Below are positions 16,803 to 25,751 of a stretch of DNA of 64,000 nucleotides, piece by piece; positions within the stretch are counted from its first letter, which is position 1; every line of letters starts with the position of its first letter. The notes beneath the pieces were generated by a model. The model made no database searches. It saw nothing but the letters and a program-made list of their open reading frames with translations, and was not told the DNA's origin. The position numbers and the translations under genes are program-made. Source of the stretch: Glaciibacter superstes DSM 21135 (GTDB lineage Bacteria; Actinomycetota; Actinomycetes; Actinomycetales; Microbacteriaceae); the NCBI RefSeq assembly GCF_000421145.1, contig NZ_ATWH01000003.1, positions 62,001 to 126,000 of the forward strand, in the 5' to 3' direction.

Positions 16803-18343
16803 TTGGCGGCCTTCTTTCGTGCGACGGGCTTGCTCTTCGATTGTGCACGGGTGACGGATGCCTGCGGCTTGGCAGCAGGCGCCGCGACCGAACGCTGTCC
16901 TGGCCGGTTCCCCGGCTTCAGGTAGGCGGCAAGCCCCTGACGCCCGCCCTCGCGGCCGTACCCGGACTCCTTGTAGCCGCCGAAGGGGCTGGCCGGGTCG
17001 AACCGGTTGAAGGTGTTCGCCCAGATCACGCCGGCGCGCAGCTTGTCGGCGACAGCAAGGATGCGGCTTCCCTTGTCGCTCCAGATGCCGGCCGACAGCC
17101 CATATGGCGTGTTGTTCGCCTTGGCGATCGCCTCTGCCGGGGTTCGGAAAGTGAGCACGGAGAGCACAGGGCCGAAGATCTCGTCCCTGGCGATGCGGTG
17201 GCTGGTGGAGACATTGGTGAAGATCGTCGGCGCGAACCAGAACCCGTCTTCCGGGATGGCACACTCGGCAGTCCACCGTTCTGCACCCTCGTTCTCGCCG
17301 ATGTCGGAGAGTTCACGAATGCGCGCCAGCTGCTCTGCGCTGTTGATCGCACCGATATCGGTGTTCTTGTCGAGCGGGTCGCCCAGACGCAGGGTGGAGA
17401 GCCGCTCCTTGAGACGGTCGACGACGTCGTCGTGGATCGATTCCTGCACCAGCAGGCGACTCCCGGCGCAGCAGACGTGGCCCTGGTTGAAGAAGATGCC
17501 GTTGACGATGCCCTCGATGGCCTGGTCGATCGGGGCGTCGTCGAAGACGATGTTCGCCGCCTTTCCGCCGAGCTCGAGGGTGACCTTCTTGTCTGTGCCC
17601 GCCACCGAACGGGCGATCGCACGCCCGACCGACGTCGAACCGGTGAACGCCACTTTGTTCACATCCGGGTGATTCACCAGCGCCTGGCCAGTGTCACCCG
17701 CGCCGGTGATGATGTTGACGACACCGGGCGGCAGGTCTGCCTGCTGCACGATCTCGGCGAACAGCAGGGCAGTGAGCGGGGTCGTCTCGGCTGGCTTCAG
17801 TACGACAGTATTGCCCGCGGCGAGCGCCGGCGCTATCTTCCAGGCCAGCATCAGCAGCGGGAAGTTCCACGGGATCACCTGCGCGGCGACGCCGAGTGAG
17901 GCGGGGCCCGGCCCGAGACCCGCGTGGTCGAGCTTGTCGGCCCAGCCCGCGTAGTAGAAGAACCAGGCGGCGACCAGCGGCACGTCGACGTCGCGGCTCT
18001 CCTTGATCGGCTTGCCGTTGTCGAGGCTTTCGGCGACCGCGAGCTCCCTGGCGCGCTCCTGTACCAGGCGGGCGATGCGGAACAGGTACTTGCCCCTGTC
18101 GCTCCCGGAGAGCCTGGACCAGGATCCGTCGTATGCACGGCGGGCGGCGGCGACCGCTGCATCGACATCCGCCTCGTTGGCGTTGCTGATCATCGCGATC
18201 TGCTTCTCGGTGGCCGGGGAGATGGTCTGGAACGGCGCGCCGCGACCGGCAGTGAATTCGCCGTCGATGAAGAGGCCGTAGTCGCTTCGCAGATTCAGGA
18301 TTGCCTGAGACTCCGGCGCCGGTGCGTATTCGAGAAAGCTCAT
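16799..18343 (-). CDS. NAD-dependent aldehyde dehydrogenase
   Basis: A 514-residue aldehyde dehydrogenase. Key residues are seen: N160 (PWNFP), E257 (LELGG), catalytic cysteine C291/C292 in NQGHVCCAGSR, and the C-terminal FGGYKESGYGREGG. A Lys/Ala-rich tail of about 25 residues follows (SKSKPVARKKAAK). Lying 9 bp after deoC, it probably oxidises the acetaldehyde released by the aldolase to acetate. It is translationally coupled to the short dehydrogenase-like gene. Confidence 0.92.
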   Translation of the reverse strand: MSFLEYAPAPESQAILNLRSDYGLFIDGEFTAGRGAPFQTISPATEKQIAMISNANEADVDAAVAAARRAYDGSWSRLSGSDRGKYLFRIARLVQERARELAVAESLDNGKPIKESRDVDVPLVAAWFFYYAGWADKLDHAGLGPGPASLGVAAQVIPWNFPLLMLAWKIAPALAAGNTVVLKPAETTPLTALLFAEIVQQADLPPGVVNIITGAGDTGQALVNHPDVNKVAFTGSTSVGRAIARSVAGTDKKVTLELGGKAANIVFDDAPIDQAIEGIVNGIFFNQGHVCCAGSRLLVQESIHDDVVDRLKERLSTLRLGDPLDKNTDIGAINSAEQLARIRELSDIGENEGAERWTAECAIPEDGFWFAPTIFTNVSTSHRIARDEIFGPVLSVLTFRTPAEAIAKANNTPYGLSAGIWSDKGSRILAVADKLRAGVIWANTFNRFDPASPFGGYKESGYGREGGRQGLAAYLKPGNRPGQRSVAAPAAKPQASVTRAQSKSKPVARKKAAK

Positions 18344-18352
18344 GGGGTGGTC

Positions 18353-19360
18353 CTAGTCAATCGTCACGTAGTCTGGGCCGGAGTATCGGCCGGTGGTCAG
18401 TTTCTGCCGCTGCAGCAACACGTCGTTCAGCAGACTCGATGCACCGAACCGGAACAGGCTCGGCACCAGCCATTCCTCGCCGACGGTCTCGGCGACGGTC
18501 ACCAGGTATTTGATGGCGTCTTTCGAGGTGCGGATGCCGCCGGCCGGCTTGACGCCGATCTTCTCGCCGGTCAGGCGGTGCCAGTCGCGCACCACTTCGA
18601 GCATCGACAGGGTCACCGGCAGTGTTGCAGCCGGCGAAACCTTTCCCGTCGACGTCTTGATGAAGTCGCCCCCGGCAAGAATGGCCAGCCAGGAGGCGCG
18701 GCGCACGTTGTCGTAGGTGTTCAGCTCGCCGGTCTCGAGGATCACCTTGAGGTGAGCGACGCTGCCGTCTGGACGCACGCAGGCCGACTTCACGGCGACG
18801 ATCTCGTCGAAGACCTGCCCGTACCGGCCGGATAGGAACGCCCCGCGGTCGATGACCATGTCGATCTCGTCTGCCCCGGCTGCCACGGCGTCGGCGGTGT
18901 CGGCCAGTTTGACCGCGAGCGAGGCCCGGCCACTCGGGAAGGCGGTGGCCACGGCAGCGACGTTGACGCCCTCATCCGTGCCGGCCGAATGAGCAGCACC
19001 GAGCGCGGCGACCGCGTACGGAACCATGTCGCCGTACACGCACACGGCGGCTACGCGCGGGCACTCAGGGTCGCCAGGATCTGGTGTGAGCGCTTTCGCG
19101 ACCAGGGAGCGCACCTTGCCAGGCGTGTCGGCGCCCTCGAGCGTGGTGAGGTCGATGAGTCCGATGATGGTGTCGATCGCGCGAGCCTTGGAGGTGGTTT
19201 TGATCGAACGGGTGCCCAGCGCTGCGGCACGCTGCTCAAGACCGACCGCGTCGATACCGGGGATGCCGTGCAGGTAACGCCGCAGGTTCGCGTCGGTGGC
19301 TTCGCCGCCGAGGAGCGAGAGTGTGCGCTCCCTGGTAGCCAGCTGGGTGCTGATGGTCAT
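18353..19360 (-). CDS. deoC: deoxyribose-phosphate aldolase
   Basis: 335 residues from an ATG with an AAGGA ribosome site. Cleaves 2-deoxyribose 5-phosphate to glyceraldehyde 3-phosphate and acetaldehyde. The Schiff-base lysine is K235 in GDFIKTSTGK, and the second lysine lies in GVKPAGGIRT. The HLKVILETGEL strand is also typical. Longer than the 250-residue E. coli enzyme and nearer the 330-residue type. It precedes the dehydrogenase pair and follows the SorC/DeoR-type regulator, giving a deoxynucleoside/deoxyribose catabolic operon. Confidence 0.95.
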   Translation of the reverse strand: MTISTQLATRERTLSLLGGEATDANLRRYLHGIPGIDAVGLEQRAAALGTRSIKTTSKARAIDTIIGLIDLTTLEGADTPGKVRSLVAKALTPDPGDPECPRVAAVCVYGDMVPYAVAALGAAHSAGTDEGVNVAAVATAFPSGRASLAVKLADTADAVAAGADEIDMVIDRGAFLSGRYGQVFDEIVAVKSACVRPDGSVAHLKVILETGELNTYDNVRRASWLAILAGGDFIKTSTGKVSPAATLPVTLSMLEVVRDWHRLTGEKIGVKPAGGIRTSKDAIKYLVTVAETVGEEWLVPSLFRFGASSLLNDVLLQRQKLTTGRYSGPDYVTID

Positions 19361-19385
19361 GGGATGTCCTTGGGATCGAGGTCTG

Positions 19386-20336
19386 TCACGGTGAGTCGTC
19401 GAGAATGGCATTTGCGGTGTCTTCGTCTGTCACCAGGACGGTGCAGAGTCCGCTGCCGACGATTGCCCTGGCGACCGGGTGTTTGCTGCGGCCGGAAATG
19501 ACGGCGATGGCCGTCGTGGCCGCACGCAACTGGTCGAGACGGATGCCGACGGTGCGCTCATCGAGGGCGGGATCGACGATGTTGCCGTTGCTGTCGATGT
19601 ATCGGCCGACGATGTCGCCGACCGCGCCCTTTCGCACCAGTTCGGTGACCTGGTCTGGATGCAGATAGCCACTGTCGACGTGTGCAGAGTTCTCATCTGC
19701 CTGACCCGCGCTGTAGAGAAAGGCGGACGCGCCGGAGGCCATCTCGAGTACGGCCGCGACGGCGCGGTCGGACTCGATGGCGCGCTTGGTCTCCAGCCGC
19801 TCCAGGATGGCGGGGCTCGGGAGCAGGGTGGCTGCGCCTCCCGCCTTCTGCGCGATCGTGACGGCAGTTGTGGCCGCCGTGCCCGGGCGCTTGTTCAGGC
19901 TGACCCCTCCGTTGATCTGCACCACATTCACCCCGGACGCCCAGCCAGGGGCAAGGTGCACTGACACGTCGTGCAGCGTACGACCCCAGCTGATGCCGAG
20001 CGTGCGCGGGATCGGGCGCAAGCTGGTCAGGTAGTCGGCCGCCGCCTGCGCCGTGCGTGACTGCAGCTCGTCATCGCCTGATACGCCGGCGGTGGAGACG
20101 ACAATGGCGTCGGTCAGACCGGTTGCGTCGCGCAGCCGCCGCTCGACAGGCAAACGCCTGGCGCGGGGATGCACGATCTCGATGCGGATGAAACCGTTGG
20201 CCTTGGCCTGCGCGAGCAGACGGCCGACCTTCCACCGGGTGAGTCGCAGGACCCCGCCGATCTCGTCTTGGGTCTTGTTCTCTTCGTAGTAAAGCTCGGC
20301 GGCGCGGATGGAGAGCAGTTCATCGGTTTCGATCAC
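19386..20336 (-). CDS. SorC/DeoR-family regulator of deoxyribose operon
   Basis: 316 residues starting at GTG 20336 with a strong GGAAAGGAGA ribosome site. The N-terminal HTH (about 10-55, ELYYEENKTQDEIGGVLRLT) is followed by a sugar-phosphate-binding domain of the SorC type (GISWGRTLHDV, INGGV, ESDRAVAAVLEMA, NGNIVD). This is the architecture of the B. subtilis DeoR regulator, which responds to deoxyribose 5-phosphate. Position directly before deoC supports the same ligand here. A palindrome upstream (20399-20431) is a candidate operator for this gene and the divergent ROK kinase. Confidence 0.85.
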   Translation of the reverse strand: MIETDELLSIRAAELYYEENKTQDEIGGVLRLTRWKVGRLLAQAKANGFIRIEIVHPRARRLPVERRLRDATGLTDAIVVSTAGVSGDDELQSRTAQAAADYLTSLRPIPRTLGISWGRTLHDVSVHLAPGWASGVNVVQINGGVSLNKRPGTAATTAVTIAQKAGGAATLLPSPAILERLETKRAIESDRAVAAVLEMASGASAFLYSAGQADENSAHVDSGYLHPDQVTELVRKGAVGDIVGRYIDSNGNIVDPALDERTVGIRLDQLRAATTAIAVISGRSKHPVARAIVGSGLCTVLVTDEDTANAILDDSP

Positions 20337-20398
20337 CGGTCGTGTCTCCTTTCCGTACCCGTCCAGCCTAGATCGCTGCGCTACGAAGTTCAACGGGT

Positions 20399-20431
20399 GT
20401 TGCATTTCTCGCTCATATGAGCAGTCGCAAC
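20399..20431. promoter_or_regulatory. palindromic candidate operator for SorC regulator
   Basis: A perfect 12-bp palindrome GCTCATATGAGC (20411-20422) lies inside an outer pair GTTGC/GCAAC (20399-20403 and 20427-20431). It sits between the divergent regulator and ROK genes, 30 bp before the latter's start. Confidence 0.45.
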
Positions 20432-20460
20432 CGGAATGCTGCGCCGAATAGGCTCGGTAC

Positions 20461-21435
20461 ATGCAGATCAGCACGACGTCCTCCACCGACCTCCCCCGAT
20501 CGGGACCGGGTTCGCTCGTCCTCGCACTGGACGTCGGCGGTACAAAGGCAGAAGCCGCGCTTGTCGACGACCGGGGCACAGTACTCCCCGGCAGCAGGCA
20601 CCGGGCCCCAACGGGCCGCACGGCGTCAAGCGATGACCTGGCGGCGAGCGTGACCGACGTCGTCAATCGAGCGCTGGGGGCGCTCCCCGCCGATGTCGCG
20701 CTCGCCGGTGTCGGCGTCGGCTGCGCCGGCCCGATCACCGTGGCCGCCGGCACCGTGTCGCCGCTCAATCTCGAGGTGTGGCGCCAGTACCCGCTGCTCA
20801 AGCTGGTGCAGGGCCTGGTTCCGGATGCGAGGGTGCGGCTACGCATGGACGGCCTGTGCATCACGCTGGCCGAACACTGGGTGGGTGCCGGCCAGGGCAC
20901 TGACAGCATGATGGGCATGATCGTCTCCACCGGGGTCGGCGGGGGCCTCATCCTCGGCGGCCGGACCGTCTCCGGCCCGAGCGGCAATGCCGGCCACATC
21001 GGCCATGTGGAAATCGGCGGCTTTGATGATCCGTGCGCGTGCGGCGGGCGTGGCTGCCTGGAAGCCGTCGGGTCGGGTCCGAACACGGTGGCGTGGGCCA
21101 GACGGCAGGGCTTCACCGGCACGTCAGGGGAAGACCTCGCTGCCGCATACGCTTCCGGAGACGAGATCGCTCAGAGGGCAGTCGAACGCAGCGGCCGGGC
21201 GATCGGCCGCGCCATCGCATCCGCCACCAACCTGGTCGACCTCGACGTCGTTGCCATCGGCGGCGGCTTCTCGCATGTGTCACCCGACCTGTTCGATTTC
21301 ATCAGGGAGAGCGTGGCAGAACGTTCGGCGTTCGAATTCGCCACCCGGGTGCGCGTTCTGCCGTCTTCGCTCTCGGGGGAAGGGCCGCTCATCGGCGCGG
21401 CCGCACTCATCCATCGCGCCGAGCTGGTGCCCTGA
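20461..21435 (+). CDS. ROK-family sugar kinase
   Basis: A 324-residue ROK protein. The ATP-binding N-terminal motif is ALDVGGTKAEAAL (about 22-34). Other ROK features are GCAGPIT, STGVGGGLILGG, the GHIGHVEIGG histidine loop and the zinc motif CACGGRGCLE. There is no HTH domain, so it is a kinase and not a repressor. It is divergent from the SorC/deoC operon and shares its control region, which suggests a sugar of the deoxyribose pathway as substrate; glucose is the default for the family. Substrate not resolved. Confidence 0.85.
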   Translation: MQISTTSSTDLPRSGPGSLVLALDVGGTKAEAALVDDRGTVLPGSRHRAPTGRTASSDDLAASVTDVVNRALGALPADVALAGVGVGCAGPITVAAGTVSPLNLEVWRQYPLLKLVQGLVPDARVRLRMDGLCITLAEHWVGAGQGTDSMMGMIVSTGVGGGLILGGRTVSGPSGNAGHIGHVEIGGFDDPCACGGRGCLEAVGSGPNTVAWARRQGFTGTSGEDLAAAYASGDEIAQRAVERSGRAIGRAIASATNLVDLDVVAIGGGFSHVSPDLFDFIRESVAERSAFEFATRVRVLPSSLSGEGPLIGAAALIHRAELVP

Positions 21436-21466
21436 GGCCGGCAATTCGGCACGTTCAACCGCAGCG

Positions 21467-22690
21467 TCAGGGGCGCTTCGCGAGATCGTCTTCGAGCAGG
21501 TGTGGGCGCGAGATGACAAAACCAGCGATCGTCACGATGAGTGCGGTCGCGAGCAGGAACAGAAGCGGCCCCGCCCACGCACCCGTCGCTTCGTGGAGCA
21601 GTCCGACGATCAGCGGCCCGAGCGCGCCGATCGTGTAGCCGACACTCTGCACAAAACCACTCAGCGCAACAGAACCGGCGTGGGTGCGGGTGCGCAGGTT
21701 GATCAGTACCAGTGCGAGCGGGAACAAGAGCGGCCCGAGCCCGGCGAACGCCACCCAGAGCCAGGTCGCCGTGCCGGGCGCGAGGAGGAGCCCGAGGTCG
21801 CCGAGCACAAACGCGGCCACACCCACGTAGACGAGCAGGCCGATGTTCTTCATCCGCGACGCGAGCACCGGGATGATGAGGGCCGCCGGGATGCCCATCG
21901 CCGCGTACAGCGAGAGCAGGGCCCCGGCGTGGCCGGCCTCCAGGCCCGCGGTCTGGATGAGCAGCTGCGGCAGCCACGCGAACATGGCGTAGGCATTCAG
22001 CGATGACACGGAGAACACGATCGCGAGCGCCCAGGCTATGGATGAACCCCAGATCCGACCGAGGATCGCGGGTTCTGCCTCCTCCACCTTCGGCGTCGGC
22101 ACGCTCGACGTTCGGTGGCGCACCAGCATCGTGACCCACGGCACCAGTGACAATACGGCCAGGACCGCCCACATTCCAAGTGCCACCCGCCATCCGCTCG
22201 CATCGGCGACGGGAACGGCCACCAGGGGCGGCACCAGGGTGCTGAACGCCAGCACGGTCGCGTAGAGCGACGTGATGAGGCCGATCCGGTCGGGGAAGTA
22301 CTTCTTCACCAGCGGAGGAAGCAACACGTTGCCCGCACCGAGGCCGGCGAACGTCACAACGCTTCCAACCAGAAGCCAGATCACCGACGGTGACACTCCG
22401 CGAGTGACGTGCCCGACCAGGATGGCGACCATCGAGACAATGAGCACACTCTCCAGCCCGATGCGCCTGGTGAACACCGGTGTCAGGATTCCGAAGATCG
22501 CAAAACACACGGGTGGGAGCATGCCCAGCACGCCGAGAACGAGGGTATCGAGCGGAATGTCGACGCTGATCTCGGTGACGATCGGCGAGAGTCCGGCGAC
22601 CGCCGTGCGCAGGTTGGCGGCAACGAGAATGATGCCAAGCAGGGCAAGGGTTCGTCCTGCCCAGAGTCGTTGGGCAGGGCTTGTGGTCAC
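21467..22690 (-). CDS. MFS transporter, CynX/NimT type
   Basis: A 407-residue protein with 12 membrane segments of the major facilitator superfamily; the N-terminal NLRTAVAGLSPI motif is characteristic of the CynX/NimT (cyanate and 2-nitroimidazole) branch. GTG start. The gene is convergent with the ROK kinase and divergent from the mycothiol-dependent family gene only 23 bp away. Substrate unknown. Confidence 0.88.
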   Translation of the reverse strand: MTTSPAQRLWAGRTLALLGIILVAANLRTAVAGLSPIVTEISVDIPLDTLVLGVLGMLPPVCFAIFGILTPVFTRRIGLESVLIVSMVAILVGHVTRGVSPSVIWLLVGSVVTFAGLGAGNVLLPPLVKKYFPDRIGLITSLYATVLAFSTLVPPLVAVPVADASGWRVALGMWAVLAVLSLVPWVTMLVRHRTSSVPTPKVEEAEPAILGRIWGSSIAWALAIVFSVSSLNAYAMFAWLPQLLIQTAGLEAGHAGALLSLYAAMGIPAALIIPVLASRMKNIGLLVYVGVAAFVLGDLGLLLAPGTATWLWVAFAGLGPLLFPLALVLINLRTRTHAGSVALSGFVQSVGYTIGALGPLIVGLLHEATGAWAGPLLFLLATALIVTIAGFVISRPHLLEDDLAKRP

Positions 22691-22713
22691 CGGTCAAGTC
22701 TAGGCTGGGGTAC

Positions 22714-23385
22714 ATGGCCGACTATGCCAGGCACCTCCCCCTCAGCCAGCGCCAGGAGTCCGACGAATCCGGTGTCTCCACCGACTGGCGCGAGCCTGTT
22801 TCACAGACGCTGGCCAGGGCGGCCGACCTGCTCGCCGCGCTCACGCCGGAGCAGTGGGAGTCCCCCAGCCTGTGCGCCGGTTGGAGTGTGCGCGATGTCG
22901 CCGGCCACCTGGCCTGGCGGGTCGGGAGCTCCAACCGGCAGCTGCTCGGCAGTGGCGCACGCACGTACTTCGGTTCCATCGTGACCGACGGACTGAATCC
23001 GAACCGGACCATCGACGCACTGAGCCGGGCAGCAGCAGAGGCATCGCCCGCAGAGTTGGTCGCGCGCCTTCGCCAGATCGCCGTCGACAAGGCGGCCGGT
23101 GACGGCCGGCACGGCATCGGCGAACTCACCGAAGTCGTCGTGCACGGGTATGACCTGGCCCAGCCGCTGGGCCTCGCGCTGCCGGTCGGGTGGGCCGCCT
23201 CCGGCGCCGTAGCCCTGCGACGGAGTCTCATGTCGCCCCTCACGGTCAGGGTCGTCCTCACCAAACGCACGCTGGTGGCGACGGATGCCGGCTGGCGCGT
23301 CGGCCACGGACCGGAACTCACCGGCACTGCCGAGGCGATCGTGCTCTACCTGTTCGGTCGCCGTAGCCTCGCCGACCTCGCCTGA
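22714..23385 (+). CDS. mycothiol-dependent maleylpyruvate isomerase-family protein
   Basis: About 223 residues of the DinB-like TIGR03083 family. Typical motifs are SLCAGWSVRDVAGHLAW (metal histidine) near residue 50-65 and GELTEVVVHGYDLAQPLG near 130. These proteins use mycothiol in isomerisation or detoxification, which fits an actinobacterium. An in-frame ATG at 22714 (MADYARHL) is the likely start. Function beyond the family cannot be assigned. Confidence 0.82.
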   Translation: MADYARHLPLSQRQESDESGVSTDWREPVSQTLARAADLLAALTPEQWESPSLCAGWSVRDVAGHLAWRVGSSNRQLLGSGARTYFGSIVTDGLNPNRTIDALSRAAAEASPAELVARLRQIAVDKAAGDGRHGIGELTEVVVHGYDLAQPLGLALPVGWAASGAVALRRSLMSPLTVRVVLTKRTLVATDAGWRVGHGPELTGTAEAIVLYLFGRRSLADLA

Positions 23386-23435
23386 CACAGCGGATCGCCG
23401 AGCACAGACAGCGTCGCCCAGGCAGCGTCAGTCCG

Positions 23436-25640
23436 TCAGTCCCCGAGCGCAGTGACCGGCGGAGGAGTCGCGGGCGACGGCGCAGAGGGTGCAGCCGGCG
23501 CAATCTCCAGGAAGTCGCCTCCCCCGTACTTGGCGTTGGCCACCGACATGACGGCCGGCCACATCCGGTGCCTGGCGGTTGCGGCCTGTCCACTGTCGAA
23601 AAAAGTTCCTCGCTGGTTCTGGTCGCCGGTGACGCTGACGACGGCAATAACGGTGGCGACCTCGGTGCTCGCACCACTCATCCAGGTGTCCTTGTTTCCG
23701 TCTGTCGTTCCGGTCTTGCCGATCATCGGTACGCGAGGGTCTGTTGCACTGTTCGACTGCGAACCGGTGCCGCCGGTCATGACGCGCCGCATCCCGTAGA
23801 CCATCCCGGCGGCTACCGCCGGGTCGACCGACTGGTTGCAGGTGCTCTGGGGGATGGGAAGCTCCGCCCCATCCGGCCCGACGATCTTGTCGATGGCGAT
23901 CGGTGAACAGGTGACTCCCCCGTTGGCGATCCCGGCAAAGGCCACGGTCATGCTCAGCGGAGCGACTTCGTTCGTTCCAAGCACAGTCGCGGCGCTCTGC
24001 AGAAGTGGGTTGTGGTCTGCACGGTGCATCCCGAACGCCTCTGCTGTCTTTCGAATGCCGCAGAGGTCGAGTTGCTTGGCCATCCCGACGAAGCCGGTGT
24101 TGATCGAGCCGATCGTCGCCTCGAGCGCACTGTAGTTGGCTCCGGCCTCATTCGCGTCGTTCTTCGGATCCCAGCCCGGATACACCTGGGGCCCCTCGCA
24201 GCTGTCGCGGAAGACACCCCAGTTGGACTTTCTGCGTGAGTCGACGCGCTCGTTCAGCGAGTGACCTTCGTTCAGCCACTGGGCAAGAGTGAACACCTTG
24301 TAGGTGGATCCAGGCTGAAAGCCGCTCGAAAAGCCTTCGTCAAAATCGGTGTTGTAGTTGATTCCGGTGAAGTTCGCACCGGTGGCCTGAACGGTCGGAT
24401 CCTGGCTGTAGTCCTTGTTCTGCACCATCGCGAGCACTCGGCCTGTACCGACCTGCACGCTCGAAATGACGCCGCCGACGTCCCAGCCGGGGAACGTCTT
24501 CGGAACGTTCTCCGCCATGGTCGACGCGGCCGCGTTCTGCACGTCGAGGTCGAGCGACGTGTACACGTCGAAACCGCCGCGCCGGAAATTCAGCATACGG
24601 GTCTGGGCATCCTCACCGAACGTCTCGTCGTTCTGCAGGATGTGGGTGACGTAGTCGCAGAAGAAGGCGTTGGCCGCGGCCGTCTGGCAGCCGGTGCTCG
24701 GCTCATGGATCACCGGCTCGACGGGAACAGCGACGGCCGCGTCGTATTCCTCCTGCAGGATCTTCCGGTTCTTGAGCATCTCGCTCAAGATGTAGTTGCG
24801 CCGCTGGGTATTGGCCGCGTAACCGTTCGCCACGCCGTTGGTTTCACTGTCTGGCTTGTCGAGCTGGAACTTGTACGGATTGTTCACGATCGCCATCAGG
24901 CTGGCGGCCTGCGGCAGGGTGAGCGCAGCCGCGCTCGTGGAGAAGTAATAGTCCGCCGCCGCTTCGATTCCGTAGACGGTGCCACCGAAACCGGTGATGT
25001 TCAGGTAGCCGCGCAGGATGTCGTCTTTGCTGAACTTCTTCTCAACGCCGATCGCGAGGCGCATCTCCTTGAGCTTGCGGTCTGGCTTGGTCTCGGTCGC
25101 GGCGTCGTAACAGTCGTCGTGCTGGTACTCATCAATGATCAGTTCGCACTTCTGCACCAGGACGTTCTTCACGTACTGCTGGGTGATCGACGACCCACCC
25201 TGCGTCTCGCCTTCCGCGACCGTCTTCAAGGTCGCTCTCAGGGTGCCCTGGAGGTCGACCCCGCCGTGTTCGTAGAATCGGGGGTCTTCGCCGGCGACGG
25301 CGGCATCCTTCACGAACTGGCTGATCTGGTTCCAGCCGACCTCCACCCGGTTCTGGTCGTAGAACGACGCGAGAAGCACCGGGCTGCCATCACTCGCAGT
25401 GGCATAGATGTTGCTCTTCTGCGAGAGCGGCTCGATCTGGAGGTAATCAGGAAGACTCTCGAACACGTGGATGGTGTTTGTCGCGGTGATTCCGGTGACG
25501 GCGAGCACCGGAGTGACCGCGACCGTCACCAGCAGGCCCGCTGCCGCGCTCGCAGCCGCAAGCCCTAACAGACTTCCGATCACTCCCCCGAATGATCGCC
25601 GCCTCGTCACCGCTGAATTTCCTGTGTCGTTGAAATCCAT
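23436..25640 (-). CDS. bifunctional penicillin-binding protein (class A)
   Basis: A 734-residue membrane-anchored enzyme for peptidoglycan synthesis. One membrane segment (about 20-50). The glycosyltransferase domain has EDPRFYEHGGVD (E118) and GGSSITQQYVKN. The transpeptidase domain has S445-T-Y-K448, S512-I-N and K642-T-G-T-T. A Pro/Ala-rich tail ends the protein; there is no PASTA domain. The GAGGAGGGGG ribosome site supports the start. It stands alone between convergent and co-directional neighbours. Confidence 0.93.
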   Translation of the reverse strand: MDFNDTGNSAVTRRRSFGGVIGSLLGLAAASAAAGLLVTVAVTPVLAVTGITATNTIHVFESLPDYLQIEPLSQKSNIYATASDGSPVLLASFYDQNRVEVGWNQISQFVKDAAVAGEDPRFYEHGGVDLQGTLRATLKTVAEGETQGGSSITQQYVKNVLVQKCELIIDEYQHDDCYDAATETKPDRKLKEMRLAIGVEKKFSKDDILRGYLNITGFGGTVYGIEAAADYYFSTSAAALTLPQAASLMAIVNNPYKFQLDKPDSETNGVANGYAANTQRRNYILSEMLKNRKILQEEYDAAVAVPVEPVIHEPSTGCQTAAANAFFCDYVTHILQNDETFGEDAQTRMLNFRRGGFDVYTSLDLDVQNAAASTMAENVPKTFPGWDVGGVISSVQVGTGRVLAMVQNKDYSQDPTVQATGANFTGINYNTDFDEGFSSGFQPGSTYKVFTLAQWLNEGHSLNERVDSRRKSNWGVFRDSCEGPQVYPGWDPKNDANEAGANYSALEATIGSINTGFVGMAKQLDLCGIRKTAEAFGMHRADHNPLLQSAATVLGTNEVAPLSMTVAFAGIANGGVTCSPIAIDKIVGPDGAELPIPQSTCNQSVDPAVAAGMVYGMRRVMTGGTGSQSNSATDPRVPMIGKTGTTDGNKDTWMSGASTEVATVIAVVSVTGDQNQRGTFFDSGQAATARHRMWPAVMSVANAKYGGGDFLEIAPAAPSAPSPATPPPVTALGD

Positions 25641-25751
25641 GACCCCCTCCTCGGTCTCGCTAACTTCGGAGCCGCGAACCGATTCCTGCCACAGAATTCA
25701 GGCTAGATCATCGTGTCGGCAGGCGCGAGTCCTGGCGCCCAATCGTGACTT

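Noticed and set aside
16803..17276. N-terminal extension of the short aldehyde dehydrogenase frame
   Set aside because: These codons lie inside the full-length dehydrogenase in another frame; the GTG with the 4-bp overlap is the real start.
24261..25568. 435-codon open frame antisense to the penicillin-binding protein
   Set aside because: Shadow frame; the minus strand holds all catalytic motifs.
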